This document shows, one piece after another, positions 22,297 through 31,684 of a DNA stretch of 64,000 nucleotides. Source of the stretch: Vibrio salinus. Lineage in GTDB: Bacteria; Pseudomonadota; Gammaproteobacteria; Enterobacterales; Vibrionaceae. The position numbers and the translations under genes are program-made. The notes under the pieces are model-generated. The model had not been told where the DNA came from and searched no databases. It saw only the letters and a program-made list of their open reading frames with translations. The stretch is taken from assembly GCF_021272385.1 (NCBI RefSeq), contig NZ_JAJSDZ010000009.1, positions 682,001-746,000 on the forward strand, given 5' to 3'. Numbering within the stretch: position 1 is the first letter of the stretch; every line of letters begins with the position of its first letter.

Positions 22297-23310
22297 ATGA
22301 AGTTTTCTTGTCAGCTAGTGAGTAGTACACTAGCTGTTTTAGTTTTATCCGCTTGTTCAAATAATGCTGTTGAGCGTAAGCAGGCAGAAGATGACTATGC
22401 ATATCTGGATACCACGGCTCTTCATGCGTGGAACTATCCGAAAAATGCGACGCCGGAAGTTTATCCTCAATACGCTATACCATCAGGTCAGTATCATGGT
22501 GAAACGGGAGAGGCCGTCGATATCCGTCCACCTCAGGAAATTCTGGAGCTTCTGTCCGGAGTCAGAATTCAGCAAAAAAATAAAACGGCTGAATTGTGGA
22601 TGGTAAAACGCGGGTTAGCAGATAAGCTCTGGTCTCAGATTATTTCTTTTCTGGATTCTTCCGGAGCCCGATATTCACGTCAGAGTCATGTTATTCAGAC
22701 TGACTGGGTATCCTGGTCACCCAAGGATGAGCCGTCTCCTGTTATCGGCCGCTATCAGTTTGAGAAGTTAGCCAAAGCGAATCAGGAAGGCATTCAGATA
22801 CGGCTTTTGGATCTGAAGCAGAACAGAAAGTCGCAAATAAATAATGTCTCACTTGCGAATCGTTATACTGCAGAAATGGCTAATGCCGTGGTTATCCGCT
22901 ATGACGCCAAAGCCAGAAGTGATGAGGCGACACGCATTCAGAATCAGATGAATAATATCAATATTCAGATGGGAACGGATCGCAGTGGGTTACCTGTTAT
23001 TATCGCCCGGGCGCCTTTTAATGTTACCTGGCAGCGTTTGCCGGTATCGTTGATGAAAATCGACATGATGTCTCAGGATAAAGCTGAGTCTCAAGGGACG
23101 ATTAAAGTTGAATATAAGACACCGGATAATGATGTGTGGTCTTCGCTGGGTGTTAAGCCAGTTGATCTTAAGAGCGGGACTTATACATTCTTGTTAGGGG
23201 ATTTAGGAAACCGGACATCAATCAATATCACCGATTCGAAAGGTAAGCCTGTTACAGAGAGTGCACTGAATTCTTTTGTGCCAGTGCTATCGAAGCTATT
23301 AGAGAAATAG
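22297..23310 (+). CDS. bamC: Outer-membrane assembly lipoprotein BamC
   Basis: A lipoprotein of the BAM complex that inserts beta-barrel proteins in the outer membrane. The signal peptide ends in the lipobox LSAC with Cys20. A disordered N-terminal stretch (DDYAYLDT and following) that binds BamD in E. coli is followed by two helix-grip domains. The length is 337 residues (344 in E. coli). It is downstream of dapA, as in E. coli, and ends just before a strong terminator. Confidence 0.93.
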   Translation: MKFSCQLVSSTLAVLVLSACSNNAVERKQAEDDYAYLDTTALHAWNYPKNATPEVYPQYAIPSGQYHGETGEAVDIRPPQEILELLSGVRIQQKNKTAELWMVKRGLADKLWSQIISFLDSSGARYSRQSHVIQTDWVSWSPKDEPSPVIGRYQFEKLAKANQEGIQIRLLDLKQNRKSQINNVSLANRYTAEMANAVVIRYDAKARSDEATRIQNQMNNINIQMGTDRSGLPVIIARAPFNVTWQRLPVSLMKIDMMSQDKAESQGTIKVEYKTPDNDVWSSLGVKPVDLKSGTYTFLLGDLGNRTSINITDSKGKPVTESALNSFVPVLSKLLEK

Positions 23311-23333
23311 TCTTATCTGTTATTTGAATATCC

Positions 23334-23368
23334 AAGGACACTGCTAATGTTCAGTGTCCTTTTTTTTG
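23334..23368 (+). terminator. Terminator after bamC, overlapping the end of the DUF2897 gene
   Basis: The stem AAGGACACTG / CAGTGTCCTT is followed by a run of eight or more T. The stop codon of the converging DUF2897 gene (23344-23346) lies in its loop, and that gene's last codons are in the right arm and T run. Confidence 0.87.
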
Positions 23369-23571
23369 TTTTCTGTTTCTTCGTCGTTAAGCGCTTTGCG
23401 CCGTTTTTTGTCCAGTTCGATTAACCGGTCAAGATCACTTTCTTTCTTTTTATATGCATCCAGATTTTTTGGTGTCAGATATTTGAAAGCGGCCATATTA
23501 CCAATCAGTATAATCATGATTAAAGGTATGATGACCCATGGAGAAGTCAGTATATCCATCGGAATTACCAT
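23344..23571 (-). CDS. DUF2897 family small membrane protein
   Basis: A 75-residue protein with one N-terminal membrane helix (SPWVIIPLIMIILIGNMAAF) and a very charged Lys/Glu/Asp-rich tail (KKKESDLDRLIELDKKRRK), which looks cytoplasmic. It resembles the DUF2897 proteins of Vibrio; the function is unknown. The ATG overlaps the stop of the preceding peptidase gene as TAATG, which suggests translational coupling and supports this start. It is the last gene of the yffB-dapE unit. Confidence 0.75.
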   Translation of the reverse strand: MVIPMDILTSPWVIIPLIMIILIGNMAAFKYLTPKNLDAYKKKESDLDRLIELDKKRRKALNDEETENKKKDTEH

Positions 23572-24251
23572 TAAAGTGACAGGTTACTAATATATTGAGT
23601 GTAGAGGCTTTTTAACCTGGGTAAAATAAACTTTTTTCCCAGAAGCGGTTCATCTCTCAGTTGTTGGGTAATTAATTCCACACTGAGGCTTTTCAGACAA
23701 TCGCTTGCAACTGGACGATAGCTTAGGTGCCAGGGTTCGATAGCCACTCCGCCAAGATCTTGCTCATAGGGGAAGTAAAAACCATAAGTTACTGCGTGTT
23801 TCACCAGCCATTGGTAGAATGGCTTTTGGTGAGACTGAAGGTATTCCCAGGGTTCCAGTTTCATCGTAACACCATCAGGCAGTCCTGCCCGGTCATAAAC
23901 ATCAAAGTCGGTTCCCCAGTGATGACGGCTGGTTCCCGGCAGAGCAGACCATTTCATAATAGCGTGGATTTTGTCTTCGGCATTCAGGGTAAAGATATCC
24001 ACCGGGTGACTATTGCTATCTAACACGGTTCTTTGCCCCGAATATTTTCCGTTCCAGATGGTAAGCTGCTGCTCAAAACTCCTGAACCCACTGGCAATAT
24101 GAAAGTCGAACCCATCTCGGTTTGCGGCATGTATTAACTTTGTCAAATCATCAGTGACATTTTGATGTATGAGAAAGTGCTTTCTGCCGATAAGCTGTGA
24201 GCATAAGTGAGTTGTTACTTTCCCTGTCAATTGGTCAGGAGTCATTATCAC
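23571..24251 (-). CDS. M15-family D-alanyl-D-alanine carboxypeptidase-like protein
   Basis: A zinc peptidase of the VanY/M15B type. The metal ligands are His and Asp in [11 protein letters not shown] and His in EPWHLSY, with the catalytic Glu in the same motif. Family members trim peptidoglycan stem peptides. No signal peptide is visible, which is odd for such a role and suggests either a cytoplasmic substrate (recycled muropeptides) or unusual export. GTG at 24251 and ATG at 24245 are both possible. The former overlaps the dapE stop. Confidence 0.85.
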   Translation of the reverse strand: MIMTPDQLTGKVTTHLCSQLIGRKHFLIHQNVTDDLTKLIHAANRDGFDFHIASGFRSFEQQLTIWNGKYSGQRTVLDSNSHPVDIFTLNAEDKIHAIMKWSALPGTSRHHWGTDFDVYDRAGLPDGVTMKLEPWEYLQSHQKPFYQWLVKHAVTYGFYFPYEQDLGGVAIEPWHLSYRPVASDCLKSLSVELITQQLRDEPLLGKKFILPRLKSLYTQYISNLSL

Positions 24252-25381
24252 GCCAACAGGTTCTCCATGATTTTTTCATACATATCGGTCAGTTTTTCTA
24301 AGTCGGTGATACTGACACACTCATTGACTTTATGAATGGTGGCATTGACCGGTCCGAGTTCTATTACCTGAGATCCCATCTGAGCAATAAAGCGTCCATC
24401 GGATGTACCTCCGGTGGTTAATAATTCCGGTGTCTGATGATTAATCTGAGTGACGGAATCAACAACAGCATCTAGTAACGGTCCTTTGTCTGTCAGGAAT
24501 GGAAGACCATTCAGTACCCAGCTCAGCTCGTAATCAAGACCGTGCGCATCCAGTGTTGAATGCACCCGGCTCTTTATTTCGTCTGCGGTCAGCTCTGTAC
24601 TGAACCGGAAATTAAACTGAACATAAAATTCACCCGGAACCACATTGGGTGCACCTGTACCGGCCTGAACGTTTGGAATCTGAAAACTGGTCGGCGGGAA
24701 AAAGTCGTTGCCGTTATCCCATTTGGTTTCTGTCAGCTCTGCAATTGCCCGAAGTGCTTCGTGGATTGGATTACGGGCCAGATGTGGGTAGGCTACGTGC
24801 CCCTGAACACCTTTCACGACCAAATCACCTGTCAGAGAACCACGACGTCCGTTTTTTACCACATCGCCGACATGGTTGGTACTGGAGGGCTCGCCAACGA
24901 TACACATATCTATAATTTCATTACGTTCTCGGAGTGTATCAACAACACGGGTGGTTCCGTTAATAAACGGACCCTCTTCATCGGAAGTAATCAGAAAGCT
25001 GATTGAACCTTTGTGGTCAGGATTTTTTTCCAGAAACCGCTCAACGGCGATAATCATACAGGCAAGAGAGCCTTTCATATCGGCAGCACCACGTCCGTGC
25101 AGATGACCATCGATGATAGTAGGTTCGAAGGGGGATGTATGCCACATCTCTTCATTGCCAGCCGGAACAACATCGGTATGACCTGCAAAGGTAAATAACG
25201 GTGCTTCACTGCCTTTTCTTGCCCATAGGTTAGTCGTATCTTCAAATACCATGACTTCAATTTTAAAGCCTAAAGCGTTAAGACGTTCGATCATGACTTT
25301 TTGGCAGTCGGCGTCTTCCGGGGTAATCGATTTACGACTGATTAAGTCTTTAGCCAGTGCTAAAACAGGACTGTCTGTCAT
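24248..25381 (-). CDS. dapE: Succinyl-diaminopimelate desuccinylase
   Basis: An M20-family di-zinc enzyme that releases succinate from N-succinyl-L,L-diaminopimelate in lysine and cell-wall synthesis. Metal-binding signatures are [21 protein letters not shown] and SDEEGP, followed by [11 protein letters not shown]. The length of 377 residues is close to E. coli (375). It lies 12 bases downstream of yffB, as in E. coli, and overlaps the M15 peptidase gene. Confidence 0.96.
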   Translation of the reverse strand: MTDSPVLALAKDLISRKSITPEDADCQKVMIERLNALGFKIEVMVFEDTTNLWARKGSEAPLFTFAGHTDVVPAGNEEMWHTSPFEPTIIDGHLHGRGAADMKGSLACMIIAVERFLEKNPDHKGSISFLITSDEEGPFINGTTRVVDTLRERNEIIDMCIVGEPSSTNHVGDVVKNGRRGSLTGDLVVKGVQGHVAYPHLARNPIHEALRAIAELTETKWDNGNDFFPPTSFQIPNVQAGTGAPNVVPGEFYVQFNFRFSTELTADEIKSRVHSTLDAHGLDYELSWVLNGLPFLTDKGPLLDAVVDSVTQINHQTPELLTTGGTSDGRFIAQMGSQVIELGPVNATIHKVNECVSITDLEKLTDMYEKIMENLLA

Positions 25382-25393
25382 CCTTGGTTTCCT

Positions 25394-25744
25394 TTATTCT
25401 GAAAATAGTTTTGCATATTGCTCTGGTTTAAAACCAATGTGATATTTCCCATCAATACAAAGAACAGGGCGCTTTATCATTGCCGGATATTCTACAAGAA
25501 GTTTTACGACAGATGTGCCATTAATTTCGTCTTTTTGTTCCTGTGAAAGCTGACGGTAAGTTGTTCCCCGTTTATTTAGTACGCTTTCCCATCCCAGTTG
25601 GTTACAAAAAGTGGTTACCATATCTTCATCGATTCCCTGCTTACGAAAATCATGAAAAGAATAGGAAATCTGTTGAGCTTCCAACCATTTTTTTGCTTTT
25701 TTTATCGTATCGCAGTTGGAAATTCCATACATGATGACTGACAT
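25394..25744 (-). CDS. yffB: ArsC-family reductase YffB (Spx/MgsR-like)
   Basis: A small thioredoxin-fold protein with one active-site Cys (Cys11 in GISNCDTIKKAKKWL) and the downstream motif YPAMIKRPVLCIDG. It belongs to the YffB branch of the ArsC/Spx superfamily. Its substrate is not known. The RBS AAGGAG stands six bases before the ATG and fixes the start. It leads the yffB-dapE-M15-DUF2897 unit. Confidence 0.88.
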   Translation of the reverse strand: MSVIMYGISNCDTIKKAKKWLEAQQISYSFHDFRKQGIDEDMVTTFCNQLGWESVLNKRGTTYRQLSQEQKDEINGTSVVKLLVEYPAMIKRPVLCIDGKYHIGFKPEQYAKLFSE

Positions 25745-25944
25745 ACATTCTCCTTGGAAAGATAGTTTGATGTATCCCTAAATCCTATCAGGAAGTGATT
25801 GATTCCACAAAAATATGCCCGGGATTCACTATTCTGCAAATAACTTAGCAAAACCAGTGACATGACTGAAAGATCTATTGATCGAGCGCAACACACGTTA
25901 AGCGAAAACAGAAATAATGGTGTTGCACGATATAGGAGGTTTCG

Positions 25945-26226
25945 ATGGAATTGAGTCCTGTTTTTGCTCGGAGGTTGTATTTAGCGTATCTCGTTGAAAA
26001 TACTGAAAGGCCCAATGTTCCTAAATTGATAGAGAAAACGGGTTGGCCACGCCGTACAATTCAAGATGTATTAAAAGCGTTACCTGGAATCGGTATTGAG
26101 CTGATGTTTATTCAAGATGGTCGTCGTCACAACGATGGATACTATAAGTTATCTGATTGGGGCCCTTTCGATAGTCAATGGATTTTAGAACGTCAAACAG
26201 AAATTGAATCCAGCATTGCAAGATAA
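25945..26226 (+). CDS. Small winged-helix DNA-binding protein
   Basis: A 93-residue protein that is essentially one helix-turn-helix domain: LIEKTGWPRRTIQDVLKALP is the recognition region, followed by a wing (IELMFIQDGRRHNDGYYKLSDWG). It resembles YfeC-like or Vibrio-specific winged-helix proteins; no target is known. A very strong RBS (AGGAGG) precedes the ATG, and a clear terminator follows, so it is a stand-alone gene. Confidence 0.8.
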   Translation: MELSPVFARRLYLAYLVENTERPNVPKLIEKTGWPRRTIQDVLKALPGIGIELMFIQDGRRHNDGYYKLSDWGPFDSQWILERQTEIESSIAR

Positions 26227-26227
26227 T

Positions 26228-26254
26228 AAAAAAGCCAGATTTTCTGGCTTTTTT
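26228..26254. terminator. Terminator after the winged-helix gene
   Basis: The stem AAAAAAGCCAGA / TCTGGCTTTTTT has a short T loop. It has T runs on both strands. Confidence 0.88.
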
Positions 26255-26381
26255 ATATTCAGGCAGAATTAAGCCATCTGGATGTGAATGCGATCTCTGC
26301 TGCTGAAAATGATGTTCTCTTTCTCATTTCATGTGGATACCGTCTATTCTTTTAGTAGAGACGTTTTGTATCGGATATGGA

Positions 26382-27158
26382 ATGAAAAAAGCAGAAAAGA
26401 CTCCTTGTCTTCGTGACGCGCTTTCTGTTTCCCCAGAGCAAAGAAAGCAACATAACCTGCCTTACACTGAAAACGGTATCGTTTATAAAATTTTAGATGA
26501 AGATGACATTGAAAAGGCATCTGACTGTCTGACGACATCGTATTTTAATGATCCTAAAACAGAAATTGCTGCGGGTACTCATCACATTGGGTTTCAGGCG
26601 TATTTCGACCAATTCAGACCTTATTTTAAAGGTATTTGTTTACGGTCTTCCTGTGAAAGTAAAGGGCCATGTCTGATAGCGGAAAATGAGTCCGGCGATA
26701 TCGTCGGTGTTTTAATTACCAATCAGTATGAATTCCGGAAACATGAATTTGACCTGTTTTCTGACATTCCTGTTCCGCCAGAGTATGGTGCTGTTACTAA
26801 TATGATTAATCGTCTGGTGAGGGAAACAAATGAAATGTTTCCTGAGCTGAGTACGCATAAAACGCTTCACTTGTTCATGGAAAGTGTATTGCCGCAATAC
26901 CGGCATCGAGATATAGGGTTAAATTTGGGCATTTTGTGTCTGGAGAGAGCAATAAAAAGTGGGTATCACTATCTTGTCGCGGAAGTGTCGACAAAAGCAA
27001 CTCAGCATATGTTAAAGAGTCTGTTTGATTTTCAGATTGCAGCCAGAATCGACTACCAGAGCTATTGCTATAAAGGGGAGAGGGTATTTGCGAATCTGAT
27101 GAATACGGAAAATGAACTGAGGTGTCGTTCTTTTATCTCAATGGTAAAAAAACTATAA
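26382..27158 (+). CDS. GNAT-like N-acetyltransferase
   Basis: A protein of about 258 residues with GNAT features in its second half. ESGDIVGVLITNQYE forms strand 4, and PQYRHRDIGLNLGILCLERA resembles the acetyl-CoA-binding motif (R-x-x-G-x-x). The C-terminal STKATQHMLKSLFDFQIAARIDYQSY is typical of the fold and reminiscent of arylalkylamine acetyltransferases. The substrate is unknown. I chose ATG at 26382; an ATG at 26331 is also in frame, and neither has a strong RBS. Confidence 0.65.
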   Translation: MKKAEKTPCLRDALSVSPEQRKQHNLPYTENGIVYKILDEDDIEKASDCLTTSYFNDPKTEIAAGTHHIGFQAYFDQFRPYFKGICLRSSCESKGPCLIAENESGDIVGVLITNQYEFRKHEFDLFSDIPVPPEYGAVTNMINRLVRETNEMFPELSTHKTLHLFMESVLPQYRHRDIGLNLGILCLERAIKSGYHYLVAEVSTKATQHMLKSLFDFQIAARIDYQSYCYKGERVFANLMNTENELRCRSFISMVKKL

Positions 27159-27189
27159 GATGCAGCCAGTATTGACTGCATCCTGATTT
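27159..27189 (+). terminator. Probable terminator after the acetyltransferase gene
   Basis: A 7-bp stem (GATGCAG / CTGCATC) is followed by CTGATTTTATTATT. It lies between the converging acetyltransferase gene and ahpF. Confidence 0.6.
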
Positions 27190-27194
27190 TATTA

Positions 27195-28763
27195 TTATCC
27201 CTGTTGACGGATTAAGTAATCAAAGGCCGATAAGCTGGCCTTAGCGCCTTCACCCATGGCAATAATAATTTGTTTGTAAGGAACTGTGGTTGCGTCACCA
27301 GCGGCAAATACGCCGTTCATATTGGTTTCGCAACGGGCATTGATTTCAATTTCACCACGTTGAGATAATGCGACTGACGAATCTTTCAGCCATTCGGTAT
27401 TGGGCACCAGACCAATCTGGACAAAAATGCCGGATAATTCTATTTGTTTAATTTCGTCAGTATTACGATCTTTGTATGTCAGTCCTGTTACCCGTTTGCC
27501 ATCTCCGACCACTTCTGTGGTCTGTGCCATGGTGATAATATCAATATTAGGCAGTGAGTTTGCTTTGTTAATCAGCACCTGATCGGCTCTTAACGAGTCT
27601 GAGAATTCCAGAACCGTCACATGTTCAACGATGCCGGCTAAATCAATCGCGGCTTCAATGCCTGAGTTACCACCACCAATAACGGCGGTTTTCTTTCCTT
27701 TAAACAACGGGCCATCACAGTGCGGGCAGTAAGCAACGCCTTTATTGCGGTATTCCTGCTCTCCCGGTACATTCATTTCACGCCAGCGTGCGCCCGGGCT
27801 TAAAATTAAGCTCTTGCTTTTTAATCTGGCACCACTTTCCAGGCTGACCTGAATATAGCCGTCATCTGTATGCTCAGCACCCATGATTTTGTCAACCTGT
27901 TGGTCTTCGACGATATCGACACCATATTCATTCAGGTGCTCACCTAAATCGGCAGCCAGTTTCGGACCTTTCGTTTGTTTTACTGAGATGAAGTTTTCGA
28001 TGGCCATGGTGTCCATGACCTGTCCGCCAATACGTTTAGCAACCAGACCGGTACGGATTCCTTTGCGAGCTGAGTAGATGGCAGCGGCACTACCACCGGG
28101 GCCTCCACCGATAACAAGCACATCAAACGGGTCTTTCTTACTGATGTCCGCTGCGGCTTTTTCCGCGGCGCCATCGTCTACTTTGGTTAGAATTTCAGAC
28201 AGAGACATACGACCCTGACCAAAGACTTCGCCATTCACATAGACCGTCGGGACCGCCATGATGTCACGTTGTTTGACTTCTTCCTGAAATAAAGCACCGT
28301 CTATCATCGTTACTTTTATGTCCGGATTAATGGCTGCCATCATGTTGAAAGCCTGAACCACATCCGGGCAGTTCTGACATGACAGAGAAATGAAAATTTC
28401 TACGTCCAGTTTTTTGTCCAGACGGGCAATTTGCTCGATGACACCGGATTCCAGTTTTATCGGATGCCCACCTGAGTGAAGAAGAGCCAGTACCAGAGAG
28501 GTAAATTCGTGTCCCATTGGTATGCCGGCAAAGCGTAACTGAGTGCTTTTATCCGGATTGGAGACTGTCATCACGGGTTTTCGTTCACTGGCTGAATCGT
28601 CACGGGTGACGGAAATAAATGAACTCAGTTCTGCAATTTCATTTGCCAGTGATTCGATTTCCTGTGAAGCCTTGCTGTCATCTAGACTGACCACTAAGCG
28701 GACATCTTGTTTAAGATTCGCAAGGTATTGTTGTAATTGTTGTTTTATTGCCTGATCTAACAT
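27195..28763 (-). CDS. ahpF: Alkyl hydroperoxide reductase subunit F
   Basis: The flavoprotein disulfide reductase that passes electrons from NADH to AhpC. The N-terminal tandem thioredoxin-like domain has its redox pair Cys129/Cys132 in SCQNCPD. Then come an FAD-binding [10 protein letters not shown] motif, the second redox pair in YCPHCDGP and an NAD-binding GGGNSG motif. The length is 522 residues (521 in E. coli). It is downstream of ahpC on the same strand, with a large hairpin between them. Confidence 0.97.
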   Translation of the reverse strand: MLDQAIKQQLQQYLANLKQDVRLVVSLDDSKASQEIESLANEIAELSSFISVTRDDSASERKPVMTVSNPDKSTQLRFAGIPMGHEFTSLVLALLHSGGHPIKLESGVIEQIARLDKKLDVEIFISLSCQNCPDVVQAFNMMAAINPDIKVTMIDGALFQEEVKQRDIMAVPTVYVNGEVFGQGRMSLSEILTKVDDGAAEKAAADISKKDPFDVLVIGGGPGGSAAAIYSARKGIRTGLVAKRIGGQVMDTMAIENFISVKQTKGPKLAADLGEHLNEYGVDIVEDQQVDKIMGAEHTDDGYIQVSLESGARLKSKSLILSPGARWREMNVPGEQEYRNKGVAYCPHCDGPLFKGKKTAVIGGGNSGIEAAIDLAGIVEHVTVLEFSDSLRADQVLINKANSLPNIDIITMAQTTEVVGDGKRVTGLTYKDRNTDEIKQIELSGIFVQIGLVPNTEWLKDSSVALSQRGEIEINARCETNMNGVFAAGDATTVPYKQIIIAMGEGAKASLSAFDYLIRQQG

Positions 28764-28822
28764 GGTTAATTCATCCTGATTACTAAATCTTGAGTGGTCA
28801 CTCTGGATAAAAGATTTAAGGG

Positions 28823-28875
28823 GAGAGCAGACAGAGATCTTAGGTCGTCAGGGGAAAGATCTCCGGTCCGCTCTC
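28823..28875. repeat. Long two-part hairpin between ahpC and ahpF
   Basis: Outer arms GAGAGC (28823-28828) and GCTCTC (28870-28875) enclose inner arms GAGATCTT (28834-28841) and AAGATCTC (28856-28863). It lies in the ahpC-ahpF gap. On the minus strand, the direction of transcription, no T run follows. It may be an attenuating or mRNA-stabilising structure that makes ahpC more abundant than ahpF. Confidence 0.6.
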
Positions 28876-28935
28876 AATTTTTCTGATTTTTGGCCGGGAA
28901 TTTTCCAGCCCAAAAGTCAATGATGGTCGGCCTGC

Positions 28936-29493
28936 TTAGATTTTACCGACAAGGTCTAGTGATGGTGCCAGAGTGGCTTCACCTTCTTTCCATTTTGCAG
29001 GACAAACTTCACCCGGGTGAGCGGCAACATACTGAGCCGCTTTAATTTTACGAAGCAAATCTTCAGCATCACGGCCAATACCTTCAGCAGTGATTTCAAC
29101 GGCCTGAATAATGCCTTCCGGATCGATAACGAAAGTCGCGCGGTCTGCAAGACCCTGACCTTCACGCATTACACCGAAATTGTTTGTGATAGTTCCGGTT
29201 TGGTCGCCAACCATGTAGTAGTTGATTTTGCCAATCGTGTCTGAGCTGTCATGCCATGCTTTATGAGTAAAGTGAGTATCGGTTGATACAGAAAATACTT
29301 CGACGCCCATCTCCTGAAGTGTTGCGTAATGATCTGCAAGGTCACCAAGCTCAGTTGGACAAACGAAAGTAAAGTCAGCTGGATAGAAGAAGAATACTGC
29401 CCACTTACCTGCGATGTCTTTTTCAGAGATTTCTACGAATTCCCCCTGTTTGAATGCCGTTGCGTTGAATGGTTTAATTTGAGTGTTAATCAT
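28936..29493 (-). CDS. ahpC: Alkyl hydroperoxide reductase subunit C (2-Cys peroxiredoxin)
   Basis: The peroxidase that reduces H2O2 and organic peroxides in the cytoplasm. The peroxidatic Cys45 is in [13 protein letters not shown]. The resolving Cys is in GEVCPAKW near the C-terminus. The GGLG/YF-type bacterial features common to sensitive peroxiredoxins are not complete. The length is 185 residues (187 in E. coli). It is the first gene of ahpCF. I could not recognise a clear OxyR site in the 250 bases upstream. Confidence 0.96.
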   Translation of the reverse strand: MINTQIKPFNATAFKQGEFVEISEKDIAGKWAVFFFYPADFTFVCPTELGDLADHYATLQEMGVEVFSVSTDTHFTHKAWHDSSDTIGKINYYMVGDQTGTITNNFGVMREGQGLADRATFVIDPEGIIQAVEITAEGIGRDAEDLLRKIKAAQYVAAHPGEVCPAKWKEGEATLAPSLDLVGKI

Positions 29494-29783
29494 GCTTTAC
29501 TTTCCTTTAAATAATATTAGTTGTTCATTGCAGTATCTTGCGTTCGGAAAGTATATTCCCATCCCCGGGAGTTAAACGGAAATCGCTTGTTTCTATTGAA
29601 TTGATAGGTGAAATCAATGCATCTCCGCCGGATGTAGAGTGAGCCGGTAGTTTTTGTTTATTTCTTCTACTGAGCGATTATGAATTTATTATTTCTACCG
29701 TATCTTTATTTGCCATAAAAAGGATAAAATACGTTATTCTTCAATTGATTCGTTCATTTATGAACGCTTTGTCCGGCAGTCCT

Positions 29784-30956
29784 ATGTCACCATCAAAAAC
29801 AACACAAACCAGGCAAATTCTGGCACTGACTGTTGCCGGGTTTATTTTTCAGACGACGGAGTTTGTGCCTGTCGGATTATTGAGTGACATTACGACTGAA
29901 TTTCATATGTCGGTTGAAGGAACTGGCTGGATGCTGACGATTTATGCATGGATTGTTGCTTCGTTATCTCTGCCCTTGATTATTCTTACCCGAAAAATTG
30001 AACGGAAACAGCTGATGATTGGGGTTTTTATCCTCTTTATTTTCAGCCATATCTTTTCGTTTTGTGCCGGTACATTTGAACAATTGTTGTTTAGTCGTAT
30101 CGGTGTCGCTGTGGCTCACTCTCTCTTTTGGTCAATGACGGCCAATCTGGCAATTCGCCTTGTCCCGCCGGAGAGAAAGCCATTTGCATTAAGTATGATT
30201 GCGACAGGGACTTCCCTGGCTTTAATTCTGGGGGTCCCGGTGGGCCGGATTCTCGGGCAGTTTTTTAGCTGGCGAGTGGCTTTTGTTGCCATTGCCATAA
30301 TGGCTTTGCTTGTCCTGCTTGCTCTGATACGTCTGTTGCCAGTATTGCCCAGCACGTTCAAAGGTTCAGTCAGGCAGGTTTCTGAGTTGTTCAGGAGCCG
30401 GTTGCTGCTACTCTTGTATCTTTTTACGTTTCTGGTTTTTGTCAGTCATTTCACAACATATAGCTATATTGAGCCTTTTCTGAAAAACGTTGGACACTAT
30501 GCAGAGAATTCGGTAACACTATTTTTGCTGTTGTTCGGGGTGGCAGCCATGGTCGGAAGTTTTTTATTTAGCCGTATATGTCGGTATTTTTCTCCAAAAG
30601 CCCGGTTTATCTGTTTTACCGGCATTGTTTTGTGCTCGATGTCGCTGCTACCTTCGTTAGTTTCCAGTGTGCCATTGCTGTTTATGTTGATTATGATTTG
30701 GGGGTCAACCCGGATTATGATGATGCTGTGCTTACAGTCTGCGGTGCTTTCAACAAATGATAAGGGTGGAGATTTTGTGATGGCAGTGTTCTCAAGTATT
30801 GTGAATATAGGGATTGGGGGCGGCGCATTAATCGGCGGTAATGTTATCCGGGAATACGGTTTAACGAATATCGCATACGTCAGTGTTGCGATAGGTGCTG
30901 CTGCGATTTTCGTTCTTTATCTGATTCTGTCAAAAAGTGACGGAGAGCTGTCCTGA
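29784..30956 (+). CDS. sotB: MFS sugar efflux transporter (SotB/YdeA family)
   Basis: A 12-helix major facilitator protein closely resembling E. coli SotB. Shared stretches are TTEFVPVGLLSDI, GWMLTIYAWIVASLSLPL, SRIGVAVAHSLFWS, SMIATGTSLALILGVPVGRILGQ and SSIVNIGIGGGALIGG. E. coli SotB exports arabinose and IPTG. The substrate here is unproven. Possible starts are ATG 29784, ATG 29760 and TTG 29745. None has a good RBS; 29784 fits the E. coli length best. Its last 40 bases overlap the end of the converging tetR gene. Confidence 0.88.
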   Translation: MSPSKTTQTRQILALTVAGFIFQTTEFVPVGLLSDITTEFHMSVEGTGWMLTIYAWIVASLSLPLIILTRKIERKQLMIGVFILFIFSHIFSFCAGTFEQLLFSRIGVAVAHSLFWSMTANLAIRLVPPERKPFALSMIATGTSLALILGVPVGRILGQFFSWRVAFVAIAIMALLVLLALIRLLPVLPSTFKGSVRQVSELFRSRLLLLLYLFTFLVFVSHFTTYSYIEPFLKNVGHYAENSVTLFLLLFGVAAMVGSFLFSRICRYFSPKARFICFTGIVLCSMSLLPSLVSSVPLLFMLIMIWGSTRIMMMLCLQSAVLSTNDKGGDFVMAVFSSIVNIGIGGGALIGGNVIREYGLTNIAYVSVAIGAAAIFVLYLILSKSDGELS

Positions 30957-31507
30957 ATACCGTTAAATAATGCTTTGGTAGCCAGTTTCACCGATTGCTT
31001 TATGTCTTTTTCTGTCCGGTTAAACTCCCATACCGCATAGATAATTCCGTCAATCAGACGGGCAACCCAAATCTCCGGTAGTGTGTTATCAATCAGACCT
31101 TCTTTTTGTGCCAGCCGGATGAGATCAATCATCTCGGATTCCTGACGTGAATACAGAGCCTTAATTTTTTCAGACGGGTACTTTTCCGGCTCGAACTGGC
31201 ACATCAGTTTATATTCTTTTTCCAGGTGAAGCATCGTTTCAAAAAGTAACTCGAAAAAGTGTTTTGTACTTCGTGCTTTCGATTCTGCTTTTAGCAACTT
31301 GTTGTCAATTTCTGTCAGACAGCGGATGAGTAGGGCTTCGAGTAATGATTCTCTGTTGGGATAAAGCCGGTATAGCGTCGCTCTGCCAACCCCGGCAAGT
31401 TTTGCAATATCCGTAAATGGTGTATCCGGATTTTCGGTCAGTGTCAGAAGAGCCGCTTCCAGAATAGCGTTATTGGATTTTTTCAGCCTTGCATCATTGA
31501 ATTTCAC
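30917..31507 (-). CDS. TetR/AcrR-family transcriptional repressor
   Basis: The N-terminal helix-turn-helix FTDIAKLAGVGRATLYRLYPNRESLL is typical of TetR proteins. The C-terminal ligand domain (about residues 60-196) is unassigned. It is divergent from an RND efflux operon, and the gap carries a nested palindrome over both promoters, so it most likely represses both itself and the pump. Its 3' end overlaps sotB by 40 bases on the opposite strand. Confidence 0.88.
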   Translation of the reverse strand: MKFNDARLKKSNNAILEAALLTLTENPDTPFTDIAKLAGVGRATLYRLYPNRESLLEALLIRCLTEIDNKLLKAESKARSTKHFFELLFETMLHLEKEYKLMCQFEPEKYPSEKIKALYSRQESEMIDLIRLAQKEGLIDNTLPEIWVARLIDGIIYAVWEFNRTEKDIKQSVKLATKALFNGIQDSSPSLFDRIR

Positions 31508-31559
31508 TTAGTTGCCTTTGTCCTGAAAATGGGAGTGTCTTTCTATCTTACCAAATATT

Positions 31560-31616
31560 TATGAGACGCGCTTGTATCATAAAATAAAATTAACTATGAT
31601 ACATATGTGTCTCATA
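31560..31616. promoter_or_regulatory. Double TetR-type operator over divergent promoters
   Basis: Two 22-bp inverted repeats are present. Site 1 is TATGAGAC-N6-GTATCATA at 31560-31581 and site 2 is TATGATAC-N6-GTCTCATA at 31595-31616. Their half-sites also mirror each other about position 31588. A sigma-70-like promoter for the efflux genes, TTGTAT (31572-31577) - 17 bases - TATGAT (31595-31600), lies exactly within them. Its mirror image on the minus strand (ATGTAT - 17 bases - TATGAT, 31604 down to 31576) would drive tetR. A bound repressor would block both. Confidence 0.8.
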
Positions 31617-31684
31617 AATTATCTGTGTTTTGCCAAAAAAGATGGGCATTTTGACTGAATAGATCACTTCCGGAGCCGTTGGCA

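Noticed and set aside
29494..29783. An OxyR site upstream of ahpC
   Set aside because: Expected from biology, but I could not recognise the four spaced ATAG elements with confidence.
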